A stretch of 64,000 nt of DNA from Selaginella moellendorffii. Its lineage: Eukaryota > Streptophyta > Lycopodiopsida > Selaginellales > Selaginellaceae. Numbering within the stretch: the first letter of the stretch is position 1; the number at the start of each line of letters is the position of its first letter. The notes beneath the pieces were generated by a model. The model ran no database searches. It had not been told where the DNA came from and saw only the letters and a program-made list of their open reading frames with translations. The stretch is from positions 1,745,715 to 1,809,714 of the forward strand of contig NW_003314284.1 in the NCBI RefSeq assembly GCF_000143415.4, written 5' to 3'. Made by a program: the position numbers and the translations under genes. This document shows positions 43,627 to 53,353 of the stretch, piece by piece.

Positions 43627-45819
43627 TCAGTGCTTTGGCAAGGAGTGATTCAAAGCCTGATACGTGAATGCGTCGGGCGCTATCCCTCTGCACGACATCT
43701 CCTCGAACAGCCCAAATGCCTCGGTCACCCTCTTGGCCCTGAAGAGACTTCCAATCAGTGTGTTGTAAGTGATGATGTTGGGAGAAATGCCAGCGTCCAC
43801 CATGCTCTTGAGGAGCTCAAACGCTGCCGCCAAGTTGTGACCCTTGCAGTACCCGTCGATGAGAGCGTTGTAAGAGCACACGTCCCGAGCCACACCCCGG
43901 TCATCCATAGCTTGAAAGAACTTCACAGCTTCTTCCAGCCTCCCGGCCTTGCACAGCCCGTCCACGACGATGTTGTAAGTAAAACAATCAGCTTCCATCC
44001 CTGCCTCTAGCATCTCTTCGAAGAACTGGCAAGCCTCGTCCGGTTCTCCGCCTTTGAAGATCCCATCGAGCAAGCAGTTGTAAGCGACCAAGTCCTCTGC
44101 GTCTTTCACGTCGTCGAAAACCTGTCTAGCCTCGAGTATCCTGCCTGCCTTGCAGAGACCATCGATGAGGCTTGTGTAAGTCACCACGTCTGGAACAGCC
44201 GTGGCGTGGTGCTTCCGAGCATTGGCTTCCTTATACAAAGCGTAGGCCTCCTCCGGCTTCCCAGATTTGCACAGGCCTTCTATAAGAGCACCGTAGGCGA
44301 GATCGTCGGGAACGTGTCCTTGTTGAACCATCATGTCAAACAAATGCCGAGCCTCGATGATCCTGTCCGCCTTGCAAAACCCGTCAATGAGAATGCTGTA
44401 AGTCACTACGGTGGGAACGATACCTTTGGCAAACATCTGACGGTAGTACCAGTGGCCCTTGTCTACCATCCCCGACTTGCAAAGCCCGGCAATGACCGCA
44501 TTATACGTAACCTCGTCCACGGAAGATCCATACTCGACCAGCTTGTGCAAAACACCGCAAGCATCCGCCACCCTTCCAGACTTGCAAAGTCTGTCAATGA
44601 CGCCAGTGGAAGTAGCAGGACCGGCAACGCAGCCGTTCTCAACCATCTGGTTTAGATAAACCAAGGCCTCGTCGAGCTTGCCGATCTTGGCGAGACCACT
44701 GATGAGAGCCGTGTAGACGAAAGCATCCGGACGGCAGCCATTGCCCAGCATGTCCACGAAGATCCTCCGGGCCTCTTCCACCCTGCCAGCTTTCGAGAGG
44801 CCATCGATCACGACGGTGTAAGTTTTGAGCGTCGGCGAGTTCCCCTTCTCGACCATCTGCTCGAGGATAGCCATCGCCTCGTCAAGCCTCCCAGCCTTGA
44901 GGAGGCCGTCGACGAGCGCCGTGTAAGTGACCGTCGTTGGCAAGCACTTCTTCTCGTCCATCTTCTTGAGGAGCTGGAAGGCATCGTCTACCCTCTCGGC
45001 CTTGCAAAGCCCATCGATGAAAACGTTGTACGTGACATAGTCGGGCTCACACCCGGCTCTTACAGCTCGCTCGAGCACCGAGAAGGCCTCGTCCAGCCTC
45101 TTCTCCCGGCAGAGGCCGTTGATCACCACCGTGAAGGCCACCATGTCCGGCGAGCATGGCATCTCGTCCAGCAGCAGCATCGCTCGATCGAGCTGCCCGG
45201 TTTTGCACAGCCCATTTAGAAGCGCAGTGCAAACGCGGGTGTCCACCAGTTTGCGATCGATCATCTCGCGGTAGAGACTCCAGGCCTCCTCGATCTGCCG
45301 CTGCCTGCACAGGCCGTGGAGCATCGCGGTGTAGAGGCGGCGATCCGGCGGCACCTTGTTTTGCCTCATCTCCCGGAAGAGCTCGAGCGCCTGGTCGGCC
45401 TCGCCGATCTTGCAGAACTCCACGATGAGCGTGGCGTAGATCGCCTGGTTGGGCCTGCAAGACGGGGCCAGGAACTCTCGGTAGATTTTGAGCGCCTCCC
45501 AGGGCTTGCGCGCCGCGAAGAACACCTCCAGCAGCGCATTGCCGGTGGAATTGGAGTGCCCTACCTTGGAGACAGCCCAGCGAGCGAACTCCCAGGCGAT
45601 CCCCGGATCCTTCAAGCGCTGCAGCACGGCGGAGACCGTGGATTGCGTGACATTACCCTGGAAATCCTGGAGCGAGGTGCCTACATTCGCCGTCTTCACA
45701 TTCTCGAGCAGCGCCTGGATCGCCGCCACCTGTGGATCACGATCGCGAACTCTGCTGCTGTAATGCGCGATCTTCCTGGATCCAGGTGCGAGGAAGAATC
45801 GCTTGAGCAGCCATGGCAT
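43627..45819 (-). CDS. P-class PPR protein (tandem pair, upstream copy)
   Basis: Intronless, 730 residues from ATG 45,819 (MPWLLKRFFLAPGSRKIAHY, a basic and hydrophobic presequence suited to mitochondria or plastids). About seventeen near-canonical P repeats such as PDVVTYTSLIDGLCKAGRIL and ADCFTYNIVVDGLCKAGRLE run almost to the C-terminus, with no E or DYW extension. The adjacent downstream gene has the same architecture and shares segments like ALLxxLKDYRVAW/LQRLKDPGIAWEF, suggesting an old tandem duplication. Confidence 0.94.
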   Translation of the reverse strand: MPWLLKRFFLAPGSRKIAHYSSRVRDRDPQVAAIQALLENVKTANVGTSLQDFQGNVTQSTVSAVLQRLKDPGIAWEFARWAVSKVGHSNSTGNALLEVFFAARKPWEALKIYREFLAPSCRPNQAIYATLIVEFCKIGEADQALELFREMRQNKVPPDRRLYTAMLHGLCRQRQIEEAWSLYREMIDRKLVDTRVCTALLNGLCKTGQLDRAMLLLDEMPCSPDMVAFTVVINGLCREKRLDEAFSVLERAVRAGCEPDYVTYNVFIDGLCKAERVDDAFQLLKKMDEKKCLPTTVTYTALVDGLLKAGRLDEAMAILEQMVEKGNSPTLKTYTVVIDGLSKAGRVEEARRIFVDMLGNGCRPDAFVYTALISGLAKIGKLDEALVYLNQMVENGCVAGPATSTGVIDRLCKSGRVADACGVLHKLVEYGSSVDEVTYNAVIAGLCKSGMVDKGHWYYRQMFAKGIVPTVVTYSILIDGFCKADRIIEARHLFDMMVQQGHVPDDLAYGALIEGLCKSGKPEEAYALYKEANARKHHATAVPDVVTYTSLIDGLCKAGRILEARQVFDDVKDAEDLVAYNCLLDGIFKGGEPDEACQFFEEMLEAGMEADCFTYNIVVDGLCKAGRLEEAVKFFQAMDDRGVARDVCSYNALIDGYCKGHNLAAAFELLKSMVDAGISPNIITYNTLIGSLFRAKRVTEAFGLFEEMSCRGIAPDAFTYQALNHSLPKH

Positions 45820-46024
45820 TTGGGGCGACCTAAATGCCAAAACCCCTCAAGAACCCTAATTTGTTTTTATTTTGCCCTTCCCCCCCCCGTTAATTTCGGC
45901 GACGCGTGTGGTCTGATCGACACGCGCCTCTCCTGCCGATTTGCATGCTGCATGTCAGCGTCGCATCTAGGCAAGGATATGAGGATGATCCAAGCGATGA
46001 TCCACTGTGTCTTGCCCTATCTCC

Positions 46025-47538
46025 ATGGCATCGGTCGCAATTGGGGTTTTCCTCGCTGTCCTTGCCGCCATTTGCAATGGCACCTTCACGATCTTCTCCA
46101 AGATGGAGGCGGTGAGGAGAGCGCGCGTTGATCCACTCATCTTCAACTTCTGGGCATGGTAAGCTAGCCGATCGATCGAAATTTTTCTTTTTCTAGGAGT
46201 TTGCTTTTAGCATTGGAATCGCGGTGACGAGCTTCCTGGCATTGATCTTCGTGCACAAGCTGGTTTTTACTCCTCTGGGACTTCTCAGTGGGCTCTTCTT
46301 CGTCGTCTCGGCCGCCAATGCCTACCGAGCTGTGCGATTGATCGGCGTCTCAGGTTTTCCATTCTCGTTTCCAGAGAGCTCATGAGATGTTTTTTGGATT
46401 TTCGCAGTTGGCACTGGCATTTGGTGTGGAACCGCTGTTGTTGGTATGTAAACTTAAAACTCCTCGCGATTTTAGCTCAAGTTTGGATTGTTTTTGTCCC
46501 AGTTTCTTTCCTCGCTGGCTTGATCTTTGATCCTCACGGGCATGTCCGAAGCTTGGCTTTGGCCATCATAGGCATGTTGATTCTTCTAGCAGGAATTTGT
46601 AAGATCGTCGTCCTCCATATTTTCCTTCGGTGCTCACGCTTTTCTTTTTTGGTCAGGCTCTTTGGCCGCAGCTGGACATATGGGCCGCGTAGCGACTGGT
46701 CGAGAAGACGAACTAGACACGCTACTCTATCGTCCAGTACGTCAACTAGCTCATGTCTGTGAGTTCTAAGTTCTTGTAAAGAGTGGTGAGGACAGGATTA
46801 GCGACAACTTCACTCATGGAGTCATCGCAGCAGTCTTGGCTGGAATTCTGGGAGGTCTAGTCATGGTAAAGGTCAAAGTTCTCACCACAGTTTTGTCCTT
46901 TGACTCGTAAAATGCTTTTCTTTTACAAGCTTCCGATGACCAGAGCGAAACACGCAGCTAGAGTAAGCAAGCATTCGATACCTTCTTTGGTATTCCAGGA
47001 ACTAATGAGAACTTGATTCTCAGGGACTCACCTATCTTCCATCGTTTGCAATCGGAGTTCTCATATTTGCACCCATAGTGACTGTTATTCCATACTTGTC
47101 CGCGACCAGCCGAACATGGCCGCCGCTCAATCCGAAAGTTGCTTCTGGACCAGGGCTCGTCTCGGGCCTTATTTGGAACATAGGTGAGGAGTTTTGTTTC
47201 ACTCCAGGAATCTCGAAGGCTCAATTTTTTCACAGGAAACGCGCTTAGCATCCTGAGCATTCTCTACGTCGGCTACACAGTAGCTTATCCCATGTAAGTT
47301 TTCTTTCGATTTTTTTTTTTTTCTAGTTGTAGATAGATAGGATCTAGAGTGTTGTGATCAAATGATCTTCTTTCGATTGATATCTTCGTTTCTTCGCAGA
47401 ATGCAATGCGGGATCTTCGTCGCTGGTTTGTGGGGTATGTTCCTGTTTGGAGAGATCTCTGGAAACGCTGCTTCGCTCTTCTGGGGATCGGGAGCCATGG
47501 TTCTCATAGGAATTGTATTGCTCGCATTGGCCAAGTAA
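46025..47538 (+). CDS. TMEM144-like (DUF1632/GRP) membrane transporter
   Basis: Ten exons (46025-46158, 46211-46353, 46408-46443, 46503-46598, 46657-46736, 46791-46865, 46930-46962, 47024-47183, 47236-47293, 47400-47538) give 317 residues with about ten hydrophobic spans. Opening MASVAIGVFLAVLAAICNGT, then GLLSGLFFVVSAANAYRAVR, GPGLVSGLIWNIGNALSI and GIFVAGLWGMFLFGEISGNA resemble the TMEM144 family of predicted sugar transporters in the drug/metabolite superfamily. The substrate is unknown. The acceptor of exon 2 was fixed by frame (TTTTAG at 46,210). The frame closes exactly over all ten exons. Confidence 0.78.
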
Positions 47539-47696
47539 AAATAACATAAAGGAAAAATTTCTTAAAGCCCAATTATTCTTTTGTTAATGCATCGCCTTTT
47601 GCATCGGACGGCTGTTCGTGAAGCTTCTAGGGCCTTCGAAGGCTTTCAAAGGGGGCTTTTAACCCTTTTTCCAGTATAAATTAAAACAACGACGAG

Positions 47697-47705
47697 CTAG
47701 GGTTT
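47697..47705 (+). promoter_or_regulatory. Telo-box before the DnaJ gene
   Basis: CTAGGGTTT, the reverse of the AAACCCTA telo-box found near start sites of many plant housekeeping genes, 27 bp before the ATG. Confidence 0.4.
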
Positions 47706-47731
47706 GTGTCGAGGAGCACAGATCTAGAGCT

Positions 47732-49335
47732 ATGTTTGGGCGCGGGCCAAGGCGGAGCAACGAGACCAAGTATTACGACATCCTTGGCGTCTCCAAGGAT
47801 GTGTCGCCGGAGGATTTGAAGAAGGCGTACCGGAAGGCCGCCATCAAGAATCACCCGGACAAGGGAGGCGATCCCGAGCAGGTACGGTGCTTTGTTTGCC
47901 GGATTTCTCTTTTCTCATGCCTGGGATTGCCGGTGATCCCCAGTTCAAGGAGATTTCGCAAGCGTACGAGGTGTTGAGTGATCCCGAGAAGAAGGAAATC
48001 TATGATCAGTATGGCGAGGAGGGTCTCAAGGAGGGCATGGGCGGCCCCAGCGCCGGAAGCCCTTTTGATATCTTCGAGTCGCTCTTCAGTGGTGGTACGT
48101 TGTGTGTCTGGTGTGGTTGTTTTGGATTGAAAAGGAAGGAAATTTTCCAGGCGGTGGCAGTAGAGGCGGCAGCCGAAAGAGGAGAGGCGAGGATGTGGTT
48201 CATACCTTAAAGGTTTCCCTCGAGGATCTCTACAACGGCACGTCAAAGAAGCTTACATTGTCACGGAACATACTTTGTCCAAGCTGCAAAGGGTATGATC
48301 GACATCGTTTGTTCTTGTTCTTAAACTTCCTTTTCTTCAATGCAGAAAGGGCTCGAAGTCTGGGAATTCTTCAAAGTGTACCGGTTGCCGTGGCACTGGA
48401 ATGAAGATATCTGTCCATCAAATCGGCCCTGGAATGATTCAACAGATGCAGAAAGTTTGCAACGATTGCCGGGGTTCGGGTACGTTTTGCCTTTCTCCTT
48501 TTTCCAGTGTGCAGTCTACTCACGCGTTCACACGATTCCAGGAGAGACCATCAACGAGAAAGACAAGTGCCCCCAGTGCAAGGGCAACAAGGTTGTCCTT
48601 CAAGAGAAGAAGCTTCTAGAGGTTTTTGTCGAGAAGGGAATGTCTCACAATCAAAAGATTACTTTCCAAGGAGAGGCCGACGAAGCGGTAAGTTAGCTTA
48701 GCATGTTTTGGACGATGGGCCCCTGAATGACGAATGTACTGTGCTTTGGCAGCCGGACACAATCACCGGGGACATCATCTTCGTTTTGCAACAGAAGGAG
48801 CATCCCAAGTTCAAGAGGAAGGGCGACGATCTCTTTCTGGAGCACAGCCTCTCTTTGCTGGATGCTCTCTGCGGTTTCCAGTTCACCATCACTCACCTCG
48901 ACGGCAGGCAACTCCTCGTCAAGTCGAGACCGGGCGAGATTATCAAACCAGGTATGCAAATCACTTAGTGTAGCTCTCAGGCTTCTCTAAACGTATGTCT
49001 CCTCTCTTTCAGGCCAATTCAAGGCTATCAACGATGAAGGAATGCCTCACCACCAGAGACCCTTCATGAAGGGAACCCTGTACATCCACTTCTCGGTCGA
49101 CTTCCCCGAGTCTGGGAGCCTCACTCCGGAGCAATGCAAGGCTTTGGAAGCAGTGCTGCCGCCGCGGCCGTCGAGCCAGCTGACGGAGATGGAGCTGGAC
49201 GAGTGCGAGGAGACTACGCTCCACGACGTGAATCTGGAGGAGGAGATGCGGAAGAAGCAGCAGCAGCAGCAACAGGAAGCGTACGACGAGGACGACGAAC
49301 CGGCTGGACCAAGAGTCCAGTGCGCTCAGCAGTGA
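47732..49335 (+). CDS. Type I (class A) DnaJ/HSP40 with farnesylation-type C-terminus
   Basis: Seven exons (47732-47881, 47944-48094, 48151-48292, 48346-48479, 48542-48687, 48753-48951, 49013-49335) give 414 residues. J domain with [11 protein letters not shown] and the essential HPD in NHPDKGG, a Gly-rich segment, then a zinc-finger domain with [24 protein letters not shown] and CPQCKGNK, and a substrate-binding domain ([20 protein letters not shown]). The C-terminus ends CAQQ, a CaaX box like the CVQQ/CAQQ of plant farnesylated J proteins (J2/J3 type). It stimulates Hsp70 ATPase and probably sits at endomembranes when prenylated. Glutamine-rich run near the end. Confidence 0.95.
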
Positions 49336-49540
49336 GAAGGATATGATCGAGGTCCCCCGTGATAAAAAAGATTTGAGTCTCTATGTCGTAGAGAACCATT
49401 TTGCGAATATACTTCATTTTTTATTTAGTATGATCAATGAAGTTGAGAGACCAACTTGGTCTACTCCGTTGTAGTGTTTTGATTTGTTGTCGTGTTTTGT
49501 CACTTAAAAAGAGATTGCGAAGAGACACTTGGGGAGAGCA

Positions 49541-50550
49541 ATGGCTGTTGATGATGGAAGCCCGGAAGTGCTATGGAAGACTAGTAATGCTTCTAGTAGT
49601 GATGGTAGGAATAGGAAAGAAGCTTTGGATGGGAGCCCGGAAATGTTATGGAAGACTAATAGTGTTTCTAGTAGAGGTAATAGGAATAGGAAAGAAGCTC
49701 TAGATGCCTTCTACGAGCAAATGGCTTGGCAGCAGGATCTCACGCTCAAGGACTTGGTTTTGAGCGAAACTCCGTTGAATCCAGCCCCTGGAGCTCCACC
49801 TCCAAAAGATTCAACTCCTCCAGTAGCTCCAATTCGTTCAGCTCCAAATCTTTCTCCAGCTCCAGTTCCAGTTCCAGTGAGTCCTCCCAAGATGGCGACT
49901 GTGTACGAGGAAGTGGAGTGTGAGGAGCGGCAATCGCCTCGAAAGAGTTCCACTGTGGGAGAGCTGCTTGGAAATAGAGAGGACTATATTGTGTTGTCTG
50001 GGAGATCTAGAGCTCCATCTCGGCCCCGGGTAGTGACAAAGCTATGTGGGGTTTTTACACCTCGGACTCTACCTCGGACTGGGAATCGAAACTTCGACAA
50101 CAAACGGTGTACCAAGTGTGGGGAGAAGCCACTGTGGTTGAAAACGAGGTGTCTGGTAAGTGTGGCCGTGTGGCCGTGTGTATGTGATGAGATTATCCTT
50201 GGATGGAATTCTAGTTTGATCGATGGTTCTTTCTTCCAGGTTTGTGGTAAGCTATATTGTAGGAAGTGCGTGGACAAGGGAATGGGTGACCAGGTGGATG
50301 GACCAAAGTGCGTAAAGTGCATTGGCTATAGGCCAAACGAAAGGTCTGGTTATCTGGGAGCTTTGGATCATGAAATTTCTATCATTCTTGTTGCAGATAT
50401 CTGGAGAAGAAGGCCAGCACTTGGAAACAATCGCTCAAACTCGTCACCCAAAACCTGGGTTCTCTCAAGAAGACGCAACAAATGGCCCCCAAGAACAGCG
50501 GCGGTGATCACGGTGGAAACATAAAGACAAGGAAAATCAATGTACGGTGA
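49541..50550 (+). CDS. XLG-type cysteine-rich protein lacking the G-alpha domain
   Basis: Three exons (49541-50155, 50240-50343, 50397-50550) give 290 residues. Residues ~185-240 form a zinc-binding cluster: RCTKCGEKPLWLKTRCLVCG, KLYCRKCVDKGMG and KCVKCIGYRPNE. This spacing and the CVxCIGxR ending match the Cys-rich region in the N-terminal half of plant extra-large G proteins (XLG). The C-terminal Ras-like/G-alpha part of XLGs is absent; the protein ends after a basic tail (KTRKINVR). A Pro-rich linker (residues ~75-120) precedes it, and the N-terminus is an internal duplication. Function unknown; homology rests on the Cys motif only. Confidence 0.6.
49553..49702 (+). repeat. In-frame tandem duplication, two 75-bp units
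   Basis: Units 49,553-49,627 and 49,628-49,702 encode 25 residues each: DGSPEVLWKTSNASSSDG then RNRKEAL, and DGSPEMLWKTNSVSSRGN then RNRKEAL. Clear recent internal duplication within the coding sequence. Confidence 0.9.
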
Positions 50551-51161
50551 CAAACATTTGGAAATCGATCGCTCTTAGTCAACCGCGCCGTATCAAAGCG
50601 GTCGAATATACCCTCATGCATAAGTTAAAAGATCTCATCATCGTGCATCATGCTATAATGCACGCCATGTTGCACGCAGATTCAGACGTGGCAGCTTGCT
50701 ATTGGTCCATTTGGGGTATGTCCGGGCCCCACGGCCAGCCGTCCACGTGTAACAGATCCGACGGCCCAGGGTTGAGAATCTTTGCGCTTCCCTCCTCCCT
50801 CCGAGTGCGTAGTTACTAGTGGTATAGCTAGCCAGAGTATGAGAGAGGAGGGCAATGGACGGTACTTTTGCTGTTCTTGTTGCCCCGGGGCGAGGGCACG
50901 GCGGCAGCGAGGAGCAATTCGGTGCGATGGCGCCGTGGTGTTCTTGGCGCGCGGAGTGAGCGCCGCTCGCTGGACCGAGCGTTTTTGGCGATGGATCCAT
51001 CGGCAGGGTAGGGGTCTAGGTATTTCGGGGTTGCCATTTTTTTAGAGGAGGCAGTGCCTATTCTGGTCGTGGAATGAGTGTAGAGGAATTGCCGGGCTTT
51101 TGATTGATCTCCTCCTTGCTCCAGGGAGCGATCGGAGTGAGGAATTTTGGGAAAGGATGCG
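50551..51161. other. Intergenic region and NPH3-gene leader
   Basis: No gene visible. The last ~350 bp are GC-rich and probably include the promoter and 5' leader of the NPH3-type gene. Confidence 0.4.
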
Positions 51162-52995
51162 ATGAGTACCATAAAGCTGGGGGCAAATGCCAATCTCTCG
51201 GAGGCGAAAGGCCGCTCTTGGTTCGTGGCATTGGGATTTTCGTTTGTGGATGGTCTTGATTTCTCGGGTTTTAGGTGCGTGGCGACGGAGCTACAAAGTG
51301 ACATCGTGGTGGAGGTGAAAGATGTGAGATTCCATCTTCACAAGGTATTCTTTTCTTGTTTCTTGGGCGATGAAAGCTTACATTGCTTGCAACCAAAGTT
51401 TCCACTGCTTTCTAGGAGCGGCCTTCTCAACCGCTTGGTGTTTGAGTCCCGGGACACGCAAAAGAACCGGATACGACTGGACGAAGTTCCCGGCGGCCCC
51501 GAGGCGTTCGAGCTGGCAGCAAAGTTCTGCTATGGAATGCCCGTCGACATGGACGCCTCCAACGTGGCGGCGCTGTGGTGTGCCGCGGTTCACCTGGAGA
51601 TGACGGAGGATCTGGAGGACGGGAACCTCGTGTCCAAGGCCGAGGCTTTTTTCAACACCGTCGTCTTGGGATCGTGGAAGGACTCGGTGACAGTGTTGCT
51701 GAGCTGCGGAAAAATTCACGCCTGGGCCGAGAGGCTGATGATCGTCCAGAGGTGCACGGAATCCATAGCATGGAAGGCTTGCACAGATCCGCGGGGTGTC
51801 CGGAGTAGTCACGGCAGTAGGATGGGATCGAGAGCTCAGAGCCCGAGCAGGAGGAGCATGGATCTGAGTAGCAGCAACAAACAGGAGCTCATGAAAGAGT
51901 GGTGGTTTGACGATCTTCTCAAGCTTCCAGTTGACTATTTCAAAAAGGTGATGGCCGCGGTACGGGTGAAAGGGATGAAGCTGGAGCTGATTGCTGGTGC
52001 GGTCGCGCTCTACGCTTTGAGCTGGCTTCCCCGGCGCTCCGAGATCGAGTACGACCAGCATTCGTTTCGAGGCAAAGGAAGGCTTCTCCTGGAACAGGTC
52101 CTGAGCATGCTTCCTCGGGGGAAGGACTTGGTTCCCAGCCGGTTTCTCATGCACTTGATCCGGATGGCGCACCTCCTGGAGGCCGACTTGCCTTGCAAGA
52201 TCGACCTCGAGCAGCGCGCAGGTACGCAGCTGGACAGCGCAGCATTGAGCGACTTGCTCGTGCCGGCGCTCGACGCGAGCAGCTGCTGTGGACTCAAGGT
52301 TGACGTTGATCTAGTGCAGAGGCTCGTCGAGCACTTTGTGAGGCAAGACGAGATCGTCACGAGCAACTATGGGAGCGGCAACTCGGTGGTGCTGGATCAT
52401 CGAGTGAGGGTGGCGACTCTGGTGGACAATTACCTGGCCGAGATCTCGCAGGACAGGAACTTGAGCGTAGCGAGGTTCAAGGCTCTCGCTGAGGCTCTCC
52501 CGGACTCTTACCGCGCTTCGCACGATTATCTCTACACCGCCATCAATATCTTCCTCAAGGTGGAGTGCCAGCTCCATAGCTCTTGTGACTTAAGAAAAGC
52601 TTGTGACTTTGCAGGTCCATCCGGAGCTCAAGGACGAAGAACGCAAGGATCTGTGCCAGCTTCTGGACTGTAAGCGGCTGTCCCTCCATTCCTCGATGCA
52701 CGCCGCGCAGAACGAGCGCCTCCCGCTGCGAACCGTGATGCAGATCCTCTTTTTCGAGCACCTCAAGCTCAAGAACAGCAGCCAGGCGAATCAGAAGCTG
52801 CCGATGGAGGTTCCCAAGATCGAGGGGGGAGGAACCGCGGCGCTCCAGCAGGAGATCCGGACGATCCGGTGCGAGCTGGAGCAAATGAAGGCCGACTTCT
52901 CCGAGTTCCAGAACCACTTCCGGAGCCTCAAGCTCGAGAAACAAAATAGCGATGTCAGGTCCAAGCTTAAGAAATTGGGTGTAAGGATCTACTGA
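51162..52995 (+). CDS. BTB/NPH3-family protein
   Basis: Four exons (51162-51220, 51275-51344, 51399-52559, 52615-52995) give 556 residues. N-terminal BTB domain: SDIVVEVKDVRFHLHKFPLL, then FELAAKFCYGMPVDM. NPH3 domain: EWWFDDLLKLPVDYFKKVMA, LIAGAVALYALSWLP, VRVATLVDNYLAEISQD and YLYTAINIFLKVHPELKDEE; coiled-coil end EIRTIRCELEQMKADF. Family members are CUL3 adaptors and phototropin partners at the plasma membrane in phototropism and auxin transport. The first two introns are each 54 bp, in frame and stop-free, but their removal restores KGRSWCVATELQSDIVV and FHLHKFPLLSRS, which match the family. The exact paralogue is not assigned. Confidence 0.92.
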
Positions 52996-53353
52996 CGAGA
53001 GGAAGAATATAAAAGAGAAAAACGTTCGTCTCTCATCTCTTTCTTTACGTTCATATCTCCTGGGCATCCACGTAGACATCCCGCTTGTTTCGTTTAAAAC
53101 AGCTACACGCGCTCTGGGCCGTCAGATTGATCTCCTGCGCCTTGAGAGCCGTCGATCTCTCCCGTTCGCACGTGAAAACCACATGGACTCGAGGCTGCTA
53201 GCCGGGAATTTTCGCTGCTAGCTAGCGCTAGGGTTCTTGCGCTGGAGGGAGAGAAAAGGTAATATTTGTCCGCTACCGCTGACGCTACCGAGCATTGTCT
53301 CTCGTCTTTGTGGACGTAGGTTTGTGAAATTCCTGCGCCGCCTCGACGATCGA
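52996..53353. other. Intergenic region and COP1-like leader
   Basis: Short spacer. GCTAGGGTTCTT at 53,227-53,238 resembles a telo-box. No start codon in frame before 53,354. Confidence 0.4.

Noticed and set aside
45316-46131. Plus-strand ORF of 271 codons
   Set aside because: Antisense of the upstream P-class PPR gene and out of frame with the TMEM144-like exon 1.
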